A DNA stretch of 28,727 nt. Origin: Priapulus caudatus. Its lineage: Eukaryota > Priapulida > Priapulimorpha > Priapulimorphida > Priapulidae. This document shows positions 19,251-28,727 of the stretch, piece after piece. Within the stretch, counting starts at the first letter, position 1; the number at the start of each line of letters is the position of its first letter. A program made the position numbers and the translations under genes. The stretch covers positions 1 through 28,727 of the forward strand of contig NW_014578753.1 of assembly GCF_000485595.1 (NCBI RefSeq), in the 5' to 3' direction. The notes beneath the pieces are model-generated. The model was not told the origin of the DNA, searched no databases, and was given only the letters and a program-made list of their open reading frames with translations.

Positions 19251-19755
19251 ACAATATGCCTACAAATGCAAACCTACACGATATATATACACTGCACTAC
19301 GATATGACACACTAAACTGAAAGCCCACATGTTCAAGATCGGGCAAGTGATAGTCCCTATGCGACTGTGGCCTTGCCAATGAGACCGTTGAACACAAGTT
19401 ATTACATTGTCACGACTCAGGGTTAGCAGGGAGAAGATGACTGACACGATCGAACTGGGTATGTGAAGATCCAACACAACCTCAAGCCATCGACAATTGA
19501 CATTGCCACCCTTACTGGGGAAAACAGGAATCTAACACCAGAGATGGATGCCACCATCAAACAGGCCCTCTCCAGATTCCTGTCTGAGTCCATCCCAGTA
19601 ATCTAGCCACAGACACTCCGTTGTTACAAATTTAAAAAACAACAACAACCAATTACTATATGAGGAAACACTGGTAGCAAACGATACAAAGAGGGTATAC
19701 ATTGTGACCATGACCTCGTGAAGCAGGAGGATAAACGAATAACAACAACAACAAA
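19250..19755 (+). mobile_element. Non-LTR retrotransposon 3' fragment, copy 1
   Basis: This is the C-terminal end of a LINE ORF2 with worn frame. The Cys/His knuckle region is frame-shifted in this copy but clear in copy 3 (C-x-C ... H-x4-C). It ends TLTGENRNLTPEMDATIKQA then SRFLSESIPVI and TAG at 19604-19606, followed by a ~150 base 3' UTR ending in an (ACA)n tail at 19737-19755. The knuckle after the reverse transcriptase/RNase H region is typical of Jockey/I/R1-like elements. No reverse transcriptase domain is present. Confidence 0.7.
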
Positions 19756-20577
19756 TACACCATATGTATATAATGCCATTGTATTTATTAAGTAAGTAAA
19801 AACTAACTGCCGGTAAAGCATTTTAAGTGCAGACCCAATGAATTTGTACAGTATCGTGGCCTAGATGACTATCACAACCCCAGCTATCGCATCCTGGCTG
19901 TAGAAGAAAAAAAGAGGTAGCGACGATCATTGCCCCAGCCATTAGTGAAGGCTTTAATTTCCATTTGGGCCACTGTAGTACAGACCTATCTTGTGCATGG
20001 CCGTCGCAGATTTATACAAAATTTATCTGGTAATTCTGTGTTGCACAGTCGAACGATGAGGCAGAGCCGAATGCGTTGGAGCGAGAGGGACAGCTGCGGT
20101 TCGTTTCCCACGTTCCCGCTCCCTCGCAGAAAGAAGTAAGCTTCCACTGCGGCATCGCTCGTTACCCCATCGTTTGTAAACTTGTTGTTTATTGCTGCAT
20201 CACTTTTGGCACAGAGAGCGGTAAGCTGGCACTACACATCACGACAGTACCTTGTTGCGCGGACCTAACATGATGCTGAATTAGATGAGCGAGATGATGA
20301 TCGTTGAGTGATACTGTCGTGTTAACCACATACGTCTCGTGTTGTTCGCATGATCTCACATGCTTTTCGCGTGTGCGCATGTGGAGGCAGCCCTCATCCG
20401 GAACTGCCGGAACTGCCGGAACTGCTGGGGAAATATACGAGTGAGACAATGAAAGAGCAAAGCGCCGAGGCAACGACTTTGCTAGGCCTGTAGGCACCAC
20501 GTGTGTGTAAAATGATTTGATATATACATGAGTTATTCAACCATTTACCATTAAATAATTTTTGTTAAACCTTTCAG
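19756..20577. other. GC-richer block upstream of the PR/SET exons
   Basis: Contains CGG-AACTGC triplicate words at 20398-20425 and several purine-rich words. It could be the promoter or 5' part of the PRDM-like gene. No reliable exon was found: a - strand frame at 20189-20500 and a + frame ending near 20490 both break in the two other copies. An earlier PR-domain exon must exist but is not recognised here. Confidence 0.4.
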
Positions 20578-20747
20578 TATTTAAAGGATATATATCCATG
20601 ACTGACTGCATCATTTTTTATTACGTTATTAATGGTAACAAGACCATTTCACTTCAAATAGACATCGAGAATAAGTGCAATTGGATGTGTCTCGTTCAGC
20701 CTGCAACTTGTTCAGATGAACAGAATATCATGGAATTGCAGATGAAG
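20578..20747 (+). CDS. PR/SET domain exon A
   Basis: Acceptor CCTTTCAG, donor AAG|GTATAC. Encodes ISMTDCIIFYYVINGNKT and NKCNWMCLVQPATCSDEQNI. The N-W-M and E-Q-N anchors are characteristic of PR domains. Copies recur at 25081-25248 and 28240-28401 with indels. Confidence 0.8.
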
Positions 20748-21211
20748 GTATACATTTATGAATTGTATACATAAATGTAAATGCTCTATTTTGCTGAGAT
20801 TACTGACAATATTTAAGCATGGATTATGTTATGAGACAAAACATGAATTAATGTAAGCTCATACTGATCATTATACTCATGGAAATATAATGAGAATTAT
20901 ACACGTGACCAGAAAAAAGACCGATTAGGAAAATGTGAGAAACATGAATTTTATTTAATAAAGATAATAAATTTTAGTTCTGCCTTGTGCCTATATATAT
21001 CCACTATACACACATTATTTAAACATTTGACGATATGTAACTTTCTGAAAGCCTTGGATACATATTAATGTCGATAAGGAAACTTAGAGCACTATAAGAA
21101 CTTCAATTGACACTAGAGCAGCATGTGTGGTCCTGCACCATAGAGGCTGCAGTATTTCCATGCTAAATTACTTAGCCAGTAGATTTGAATGTATTTATTC
21201 TCTCAATACAG

Positions 21212-21317
21212 GATGACATATTCTATATAGCCATACGAGACATCTCCGCAGGAGCGCAGTTGAAGGTTTGGTATGCACCTGCATATGCTGGAAAGCTCCA
21301 GAAATCACCAAACCCAG
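21212..21317 (+). CDS. PR/SET domain exon B
   Basis: Acceptor AATACAG, donor CCAG|GTACTG, 106 bases leaving phase 1. Encodes DDIFYIAIRDISAGAQLKVW followed by YAPAYAGKL. The I-x-x-G-x-x-L-x-V-W-Y block closes the PR domain. A second copy lies at 25726-25835. Confidence 0.82.
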
Positions 21318-21482
21318 GTACTGTTTACTTATGATTATTGGTTAACTAGTTAGAAGACCCCTCCAATTCTTAAAGTTTAACTGGCTTTAGTGGATCATGT
21401 ATCAATCTATGATTTATCTTACATGTTACTGCATTTCTATTTAGGTACAGATTTGTTTATTTTACATTTTTTGTTTCTGCAG

Positions 21483-21836
21483 AACCATTACCTTTGACAT
21501 TGCCAGATACCAGAAAGATACCTAAGAGTGCAAATACTGGTAAGTAAAATGTGACAGCAGTAGCTATAAAAGATGTATTTTCTACCGTATACGTTAAAGA
21601 ATGTATAGACTCAATATGGCTGTTAAGTAGACATAGGTTTTCCATTATGTGTATGGTTAAAATTCATTTATAATACGTATTTATTTAATTCACATTTTAT
21701 ATATAAATGTGGATCGTGTAATCATTTCAGTGAAGAAAGCCCCACGCCCGAAATCTCATCTTCATCAGTTCAACATTCACTGCAAGAAATGTAATGTGGT
21801 TTCTCCAACAAGGCCTGATTTTGTTGCTCACCTCAG
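21483..21836 (+). CDS. Two post-SET exons (21483-21539 and 21731-21836)
   Basis: The first is 57 bases (EPLPLTLPDTRKIPKSANTG), between TTTCTGCAG and GGTAAGT. The second is 106 bases between ATTTCAG and CTCAG|GTGTT and encodes FNIHCKKCNVVSPTRPDFVA followed by HL. That is a C-x2-C-x12-H start of a zinc finger, as expected after a PRDM SET domain. Splice phases match. Confidence 0.7.
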
Positions 21837-22018
21837 GTGTTACGAGCAATTTTTAATCATACAAGGATAATAATAGTATAGTAATGGTATTCTACTTGAT
21901 TGTTTACAAAGGAACACGCCTACACGGTAGTTTTATATTTGGCTTCTGAGTTTCAATCTGAATTACTGCAACATTTTATGTTTTACTCAAACACTAATCG
22001 AACTATTTTATGTAACAG

Positions 22019-23382
22019 AAGAACCCTGAGGTTGATGAATGCTCTGAACATCCATCTGCAGCGGATACAGAATTGGATAACTCTCCAGCAGTGAGCGAAG
22101 AGGCAAAACCGACTGACCCCTAACACCTGAGCAAAGTAACTCTACTGTTGATAGCTCTGAAGCTCCCTCAACTAGTTATATTCCAAGGTCCAGGCGCAGA
22201 AACGTGAAACCAAAACGGTTCTTCGACGAAGACACGTAACGTTTCGAGCGGAGTGATTCTGCAAACTTTACTCCGGTGCTCTCAATGTGTGACCTCGACG
22301 ACAAAGGCGTCAACGAAGTAGGAGTAATCTCAGAAGTTAAGGATAGAAAAGTAATGGACGAGGAAGGTGAGAAGAACGACTCTACTGAAGAACTCGTACC
22401 AAACTCAGGACGCCTCGGTGATAACACGGCGGATGTGAATTGGACGTGTAACATCTGTGATGCAACAATGAGACCCAGGACCAGCTGCGAGTGCACATCT
22501 TCGATAATCACGCCGTGGAATTCACCTGTGCCGACGGCCAGCTCACGTTCCTATGCCAGGAGAAGTTGCAGAACCATCTGTGCGAGGTCAGCGCCAGTTC
22601 GGGGTCGTTCTTCTGCGCCGACTGCCCGAAGACGTTTGCGAATCAGCGGCTGCTCAATTGCCACGACGCGTCGGCCGCGTACTACTGCGAGACGTGCCAC
22701 GCGTGTTTCGCGACGAGACCCGCGATGACGGACCACTCCTGCCGCTGTGAAGACGGCCAGGCTTTTCGCTGCGAGATCTGCGGCGATCGCTTCGTGAACG
22801 AGCTCTACCAGCTGCGCCACCTGGCGGCGACGCACGAGCGGAAGTACGCATGCGCCACCTGCGAGAAGACGTTCGTTCTCGAGAAGCGGTTGACGGTGCA
22901 CGTGGTCGTATGCGAGGGCCTGCGCTCGATCGCGCAGAACGCGGCCGCGCAGTACCGCCGCTGCCTGCAGATATTCACGGACGGGACGGCGTTCGAGCGG
23001 CACGCGTCCTCGCACACGCACCCGCACGAGTGCGCGCGCTGCTGCCGCCGATTCGCGAAGTCTCTCAGCCAGTTGCTGCACGCGTGACAGCGGCGCGGGC
23101 GCGGCGGGGGAGGCAGCGTCGCGTGCGGGCGCGTTTTCGACGACGCTTCGAAGCTGGAGCGTCGCGCCCGTGCACGAGTGTACACCGTTCGCGTGCGTGT
23201 ACTGCCGTCACGTGTTTGCGCGCAAGGACCTGCTGCTGCGGTACGCGTGCGCGGCGTCGGGCACGGCGGCGCGCGTGTACCGCATCCAGGGCCGCGAGTA
23301 CTTCGTCGAGCCGCGTGTCTGCGAGACGTGCAGCGTCTCGTTCACGAGAAAGAGCGTGCTCGGCATCCACGCGAAGACGCAT
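22019..23382 (+). CDS. Linker and C2H2 zinc-finger array, frame-shifted
   Basis: An acidic linker (VDECSEHPSAADTELDNSPA) and a basic patch (PRSRRRNVKPKRF) precede fingers. These start WTCNICDATM... (finger split by a shift near 22472), FFCADCPKTF, YYCETCHACF, FRCEICGDRFVNELYQLRHL, YACATCEKTF, HECARCCRRF, a frame-shifted ACGRVFDDASKLE, FACVYCRHVFARKDLLLR and RVCETCSVSFTRKS. Several have atypical last His/Cys spacing. GC content and CpG are far above the neighbouring introns. Confidence 0.75.
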
Positions 23383-23926
23383 GTGAGTCATTATTCACAC
23401 GACCTGCACGCGAAATTCCTACGCATAGCGTGCGTAACTCACAACGGACGCCGTATACGAGAGTACGAGTGGGAACGTAACGGTCAGTTAGGCTTCGAAT
23501 TGCGCGCGAGACGGGTGTCGAGGCACAGGTACTGGACCAAGGTAAATTTATGTGTTGTATTACTCCACATAATAGTTATTATACGAGTTTCTCTGGTTAT
23601 AAGCAAACTCGATGTGTTTTCGTACGAAATTTAAACAAAAGGCAGCTACTAACGCTCGGCGATGCGGTGTGACTCGCTGGGAGATTGGACATCGACGCAA
23701 CACTCGGCGAGATAACCTTTGACCCGGCATACAGCTACATACCGCATACCGGCATACAGGCATACAGCTGGTATGCCCCCCACGCACGCCCGCCCGCGAG
23801 TATCTTTTTCCCAGTCGACATAGAATTTAGCGCCTTCTGATTGGCTGCTTCGATTTGCTTTGCCTTTGACAAGAGAACAAACGCCCATTTGTAACATAGC
23901 GAAGAATTGCAATTATTTTGCAATAA
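23383..23926. other. Sequence after the zinc-finger exon
   Basis: Begins with a GTGAGT donor. No acceptor-exon pair or gene was recognised. Short GGCATACAG repeats occur at 23727-23765 and an inverted CCAAT box (ATTGGCT) lies near 23841. Confidence 0.5.
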
Positions 23927-23984
23927 TAACCCTAACCCTAACCCTAACCCTAACCCTAACCCTATCCCTAACCCTAACCCTAAC
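23927..23984. repeat. Interstitial telomeric repeat (CCCTAA)n
   Basis: About nine and a half CCCTAA units with one variant (CCCTAT). It ends nine bases before the left border of segmental copy 2. This is the TTAGGG type used by most animals. The - strand Leu/Gly-rich frame across it is not a gene. Confidence 0.97.
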
Positions 23985-23992
23985 AGACCAAT

Positions 23993-24270
23993 CACCAACC
24001 TAAGCATCGACAATTGACATTGCCACCCTTACTGGGAAAACAGGAAATCTAACACCAGAGATGGATGGCCACATCAAACAGGCCTCTCCAGATTCCTGTC
24101 TGAGTCCATCCCAGTTAATCTAGCCACAGACAACTCAGTTGTTACAAATTTAAAAAAACACAACAAATACTTATATGAGGAAACACTGGTAGCAAACGAT
24201 ACAAAGAGGGTATACATTGTGACCATGACCTCGTGAAGCAGGAGGATAAACGAATAACAACAACAACAAA
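23993..24270 (+). mobile_element. Non-LTR retrotransposon 3' fragment, copy 2
   Basis: Only the last ~35 codons of the ORF and the 3' UTR with the (ACA)n tail are present. It is nearly identical to copy 1 from ATCGACAATTGAC onward. Because the flanking 2 kb is also shared, this is part of a segmental duplication and not an independent insertion. Confidence 0.7.
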
Positions 24271-25080
24271 ATCACATATGTATATAATGCATTGTATTTA
24301 TTAAGTAAGTAAAAACTAACTGCGCGGTAAGCATTTAAGTGCAGACCATGAATTTGTACAGTATCGTGGCCTAGATGACTATCACAACCCCAGCTATCGC
24401 ACCTGGCTGTAGAAGAAAAAAGAGGTAGCGACGATCATTGCCCAGCCATTAGTGAAGGCTTTAATTTCCATTTGGGCCACTGTAGTACAGACGCTATCTT
24501 GTGCATGGCCGTCGCAGATTTATACAAAATTTATCTGGTAATTCTGTGTTGCACCAGTCGAACGATGAGGCGAGCCGAATGCGTTGGAGCGAGAGGGACA
24601 GCTGCGGTTCGTTTCCACGTTCCCCGCTCCTCGCAGAAAGAAGTAAGCTTCCACTGCGGCATCGCTCGTTACCCATCGTTTGTAAACTTGTTGTTTATTG
24701 CTGCATCACTTTTGGCCACAGAGAGCGTAAGCTGGCCTACACATCACGACAGTACCTTGTTGCGCGGACCTAACATGATGCTGAATTAGATGAGCGAGAT
24801 GATGATCGTTGAGTGATACTGTCGTGTTAACCCCCATACGTCTCGTGTTGTTCGCATGATCTCACATGCTTTTCGCGTGTGGCGCATGTGGAGGCAGCCT
24901 CATCGAACTGCCGGAACTGCCGGAAACTGCTGGGGAAATATACGAGTGAGACAATGAAAGAGCAAAGCGCCGAGGCAACGACTTTGCTAGGCCTGTAGGC
25001 ACCACGTGTGTGTTCAAAGATTTGATATATACCTGAGTTATTCAACATTTACCATTAAATAATTTTGTTAAACCTTTCAG

Positions 25081-25835
25081 TATTAGAAGGATATCATATC
25101 CTGACTGCTGATCATTTTTTATATAACGTTATTAATGGAACAAGACCAATTATCACTTAATAGACTCGAGATAATAAGGGCAATTGGATGTGTCTCGTTC
25201 AGCCTGCAACTGTGTTAATGAACAAATATCATGGAATTGCAGATGAAGGTATAACATTTATGAATTGTATACATAAACTGTAAAATGTCTATTTTGCTGA
25301 GATTGACTGACAATATTTAAGCATGGATGTTGTTATGAGAGCAAAAACTGATTAATGTAAGCTTCATACTGATCATTATACCATGGGAAATAAATGAGAT
25401 TATACCGTGACCAGAAAAGAAGACCGATTAGGAAAATGTGAGAAACATGAATTTTAATTTAATAAAAGATAATAAATTTTAGTTTCTGTCGCTTGTGCCT
25501 AATATATCCACTATAACACAGCATTATTTACATTTTGACGATATGTAACAATTCTCGAAAGGGCTTGGCCTACATATAATTGTCGATAAGGAAACTTAGA
25601 GGCACTATAAGAACTTCAATTGACACTAGAGCAGCAATGTGTGGTCCTGCAACCATAGAGGCTGCAGTAATTTCCAATGGCTAAATTACTTAGCAGTAGA
25701 TTTGAATGTATTATCTCTCATACAGGATGACAATATTCTATATTAGCCATACGCGACATCTCGCAGGAAGGCGCAGTTGAAAGGTTTTGGTATGCACTGC
25801 ATATGCTGAAAGCGTTCACAGAAATCACCACCCAG
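25081..25835 (+). pseudogene. Duplicated PR/SET exons in copy 2
   Basis: Exon A (25081-25248) and exon B (25726-25835) keep their AG and GT borders, but internal single-base gaps break both frames. The following post-SET exons are absent because the copy ends at 26006, so no complete protein can be made. Confidence 0.65.
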
Positions 25836-26889
25836 GTATCTGTTTACTTATGAATATTGGTTAACTAGTTAGAAGACCCTCCAATTTCTTAAAGTTAACT
25901 GGCTTTAAGTGATCATGTATCAATCTATGTATTTATCTTACATGTTAGCTGCATTTCTATTTAGGTACAGATTTGTTTATTTTAACATTTTTTTGTTTCT
26001 GCAGAATTATCAGGGCTGCTATAATGCAGCCCTCATAAAAACCGGTTGGTGGTTTGCATACGGGGAGTTTTAGCAAGAAATTAGCAGTCGCCCGCTGTTA
26101 TCAGGGCTGCTATAATGCAGCCCTCATAAAAACCGGTTGGTGGTCTGCATACGGGGAGTTTTAGCAAGAAGTTAGCAGTTGCTCGCTGTTATCAGAAAGT
26201 GGATTCTAAATTCATGGTGTAAAGCAATGTCTTATAGCAGGTGTAGGGCCCGTATACCAGCTAAATTATAAGTAAAATAGTCAACGCATAGCTTTTTGAA
26301 AAGCTCGAACTTTACTTCTGCTCGATTTCATAAAATTCTTCTCACCCCATAGCTTGTATATAAAATTACAGCAACGTAAAAGTAGTTACGCCTGTTATCT
26401 GGCAGAAATTCTCATTTCCAAGAATTCGAAAGTATTTCCAATGGTGTTATATGCACAAACGCACACATACACTGTCATCCACATGCTGTAAATTTACGTG
26501 CTGTACTGTTCAATGTTGTCACAATAATGATGACTGAATAATATGCGATCAGTGATCATAATAATGCGCCCAGGTACTGATTAAAGTGAAATTAGCCCAG
26601 TTGATTTTAATGACTCTTTTGTAAATTTTCACAGATAAAAAAACACCAACCGAAAATGAACAGATGAACACAGATCCATACGCTACAATAATATTATACA
26701 TTATCATACCTCATTCCTCATTATCATACCTCATTATCATATCGCGGAACCAATATTTTCCTCGGCTGACGCCTCGGGAAACATTGGTTACTCGGGGAGA
26801 CAATCTGCAATGTCACCGTACAGGCCAGTCGTCATTTTTACAGTGACACGCATTGCTGCATGTTGACATTAACCCAAATTTCCCAGGAG

Positions 26890-27404
26890 AAAATTACAAT
26901 ATGCCTACAAATGCAAACCTACACGATATAATACACTGCACTACGATATGACACACTAAACTGAAAGCCCACATGTTCAAGATCGGGGCAAGTGATAGTC
27001 CCCTATGCGACTGTGGCCTTGCCAATGAGACCGTGGAACACAAGTTATTACATTGCTCACGACTCAGGGTTAGCAGGGAGAAGATGACTGACACGATCGA
27101 ACTGGGGTATGTGAGATCCAACACAACCCAAGCCTCGGACATCTGACATTGCCACCTTACTGGGGAAACAGGAATCTAACACCAAATGGAATGCTAGCCA
27201 TCAAGACAGGCCCTTCCGCAGATTTCCTGTCTGAGTCATTCCCAGGTAATCTAGCCACAGACAATGACTCCGATTGTTATACAAATTTAAAAACACCAAC
27301 ATAACCATTATCAATAGGAAACACTGTAGCTAAACGTACAAAGGTATACATTGTGACCAGACCTCGTGAGCGGAGGCATAAACGAATAACAACAACAACA
27401 AAAA
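26890..27404 (+). mobile_element. Non-LTR retrotransposon 3' fragment, copy 3
   Basis: Best-preserved copy of the C-terminus. It reads LKAHMFKIGASDSPLCDCGL, then ETVEHKLLHCSRL and MTDTIELGYVRSN. C-D-C-x8-H-x4-C is the zinc-knuckle that ends Jockey/I/R1-type ORF2 proteins. The stop TAG is near 27252, and the 3' UTR ends in an (ACA)n tail. A TGA upstream near 26949 and missing RT sequence show that it is a dead fragment. Confidence 0.75.
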
Positions 27405-28239
27405 CACATAGTATATAATGCATTGTATTTATATAAGTAAAGTAAAAAACTAAGCTGCGGTGTAGCATTTTAAGTGCAGACCATGAATTTGTACGTATCG
27501 TGGCCTAGATGACTATCACAAGCCCCAGCTATCGCATCCTGGCTGCTAGTAAGAAAAAAGAGGTAGCGCGATCATTGCCCCCATATAGTGAAGGCTTTTA
27601 TTTCATTTGGGCACTGTATACAGACCTATCTTGTCGCATGGCGTCGCAGATTTATACAAAATTGTGATCTGGTAATTCTGTGCTTGCACAGTCGAACATG
27701 AGGCCGAGCGAATGCGTTGGAGGAGAGGGACAGCGCGTTCGTTTCCACCGTTCCCCGCTCCCTCGCCAGAAAGAACGTAAGCTCCACTGCCGGCATCGCT
27801 GCGTTACCCAATCGTTGTAAACCTTCGTTGTTTATTGCTGACATCACTTTTGGCCACAGAGAGCGGTAAGTGGCACTACACATCACGACAGTACTGTACT
27901 TTTTATGCGCGGGACCTAACATGATGCTGAATTAGATGAGCGAGATGATGATCGTTGAGTTGAATACTGTCCGTGTTAACACACATTACTCTCGTGTTGT
28001 TCGCGATGATCTCACACTGCTTTTCGCGTGTGCGGCTGTGGAGGCAGCCCTCATCGGAACTGCCGGAAACTGCCGTAAAACTGCTGGGGAAATATACGAG
28101 GAGACAAATGAAAGAGCAAAGCGCCGAGGCAACGACTTTGCTAGGCCTGTAGGCCACCAGCTGTGTGTCAATCAATGATTTGATATATACACTGAGTTAT
28201 TCAACATTTACCATTAAATAATTTTGTATAAACTTTCAG

Positions 28240-28401
28240 TATTTAGAAGATATATATCCATGCTGCTGCATCATTTTTTTATAACGATTATTATGGAACA
28301 AGACCGATTATCACTTAATGACTCGAGAATAGTGCAATTGGATGTGTCTCGTTCAGCTGCAACTGTGTTTAAGAGAAAGATATATGGAATTGCAAGATGA
28401 G
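28240..28401 (+). pseudogene. Duplicated PR/SET exon A in copy 3
   Basis: Acceptor AACTTTCAG and donor-like GTATAA are kept, and the middle still encodes a CNW-like patch (CAATTGGATGTGTC). The frame is broken by gaps. Exon B would lie beyond the window. Confidence 0.6.
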
Positions 28402-28727
28402 GTATAACATTTAATGAATTTGTATACATAAACTGTAATGTCTATTTTGCTGAGATTACTCGACAATATTTAAGCATGGATCGGTTATGAGACAAAACTG
28501 AATTAATGTAAGCTCATACTGATGCATTATACCATGGGAAATATAATGAGATTATCCTGTGACCAGAAAAAAGACGCGATTAGGAAATGTGAGAAACATG
28601 AATTTTAATTTAATATAAAGATAATAATTTTAGTCTCTGGCTTGTGCCTAATATATCCACATATAACACACATTATTTTAAACATTTTGACGATATGTAA
28701 CTTTCTGAAAGCCTTGGTCATACATTT

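Larger units (their letters stand above)
18189..21482. repeat. Segmental repeat unit, copy 1
   Basis: A block of about 3.3 kb: four subrepeats, flank, LINE 3' end, a GC-richer block (about 20060-20500) and the two PR/SET exons, up to CTGCAGAA. Its parts recur in the same order at 23993-26006 (from the LINE onward) and 26007-28727 (from the subrepeats onward). Only this copy continues into further PRDM-like exons. Confidence 0.85.
20578..23382 (+). pseudogene. PRDM-like gene: PR/SET domain plus C2H2 zinc fingers, frames broken
   Basis: Exons at 20578-20747, 21212-21317, 21483-21539, 21731-21836 and about 22019-23382. The first two give the second half of a PR/SET domain (NKCNWMCLVQPA, DEQNIMELQMK, IAIRDISAGAQLKVWYAPAY), closest in my judgement to the PRDM4/10/15 group. 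The rest is an acidic linker and a GC-rich zinc-finger array. PRDM proteins are nuclear DNA-binding regulators, some with histone methyltransferase activity. The first four joints agree in phase. Problems: a frame mismatch into the last exon, frameshifts near 22115, 22472 and 23085, and TAA at 22237-22239. The N-terminal PR exon and any exon after the GTGAGT donor at 23383 are not seen. It could be a pseudogene or a real gene with assembly errors. Confidence 0.75.
23993..26006. repeat. Segmental repeat unit, copy 2 (partial)
   Basis: Matches 19478-21484 with many one-base gaps. It starts inside the LINE ORF and ends at CTGCAGAA, where copy 3 begins with the TIR subrepeat. It contains the LINE 3' end (to 24270), the GC-richer block and copies of PR/SET exons A (25081-25248) and B (25726-25835). 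Confidence 0.85.
26007..28727. repeat. Segmental repeat unit, copy 3 (cut by the window end)
   Basis: Starts with two TIR subrepeats (26007-26195, equal to the last two of the right TIR) and the same flank. It continues through the LINE, the GC-richer block and PR/SET exon A. Its one-base gaps relative to copy 1 become denser after about 27150. Confidence 0.85.

Noticed and set aside
20189-20500. 103-codon - strand frame in the GC-richer block
   Set aside because: It breaks in both other copies, has a Pro-Ala-Val run from a short repeat and shows no motif; left as unproven.
22551-23081. 176-codon - strand Arg/Ala-rich frame and a similar + frame at 22850-23386
   Set aside because: They are GC-rich shadows of the zinc-finger coding strand, which has clear C-x2-C motifs.
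23735-24013. Leu/Gly repeat protein on the - strand
   Set aside because: It is a translation of the telomeric repeat.
23993-24270. LINE insertion specifically targeted to telomeric repeats
   Set aside because: The LINE tail and 1.7 kb beyond it are shared with copy 1, so the junction is a duplication border and not an insertion site.

Overview
The window reads as nuclear DNA of an invertebrate metazoan. The evidence is genes split by GT..AG introns, a PR/SET-domain plus C2H2 zinc-finger (PRDM-type) gene, a TTAGGG-type telomeric tract, a non-LTR retrotransposon 3' end and several inverted-repeat elements. The species cannot be named from the sequence. No rRNA, tRNA, CRISPR or prokaryotic operon structure was seen. 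Many coding frames are broken by single-base shifts. Near-identical segments at the right end differ mainly by one-base gaps, so part of the damage may be assembly error.

Layout. 1-5400 is a non-coding-looking stretch that grades from random-like sequence through pyrimidine-rich sequence into a degenerate ~60-66 bp tandem repeat, then a (CA)n microsatellite to about 5895. 6401-6595 is a small palindrome-rich repeat. 6596-18553 is the main find: a ~12 kb element bounded by terminal inverted repeats (TIRs) that contain a ~90 bp subrepeat. It carries two divergently transcribed, intron-containing genes. The leftward gene (about 10310 to 7140) matches a family I know from invertebrate genomes with DGMDQ and RENKN motifs, which I infer to be an RNase H-like transposase. 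The rightward gene (10912-16956) encodes a ParB-like N-terminal domain fused to a beta-class DNA adenine/cytosine amino-methyltransferase, with motif IV (DPP-x) before motif I (VIDACSGTG). ParB-methylase fusions are familiar in bacteria and phages. Here the fusion sits in introns inside a eukaryotic TIR element. Both genes carry stops and frameshifts, so this copy looks dead or badly sequenced.

18554-28727 is a segmentally repeated region. A ~3.2 kb unit (TIR subrepeats, LINE 3' end, GC-richer block, the two PR/SET exons) occurs once at 18189-21482. There it leads into further PRDM-like exons and a zinc-finger array (to 23382). It recurs as a partial copy (23993-26006) directly followed by another copy (26007 to the window end). 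A short (CCCTAA)n tract at 23927-23984 sits exactly at the start of the second copy.

Working model (inference): the element combines a transposase-like protein acting on subrepeat-rich ends with a ParB-guided DNA methyltransferase that could mark the element's own DNA. The PRDM-like gene lies just outside its right end, and its PR/SET exons were duplicated together with the right-end repeats, possibly in a subtelomeric setting.
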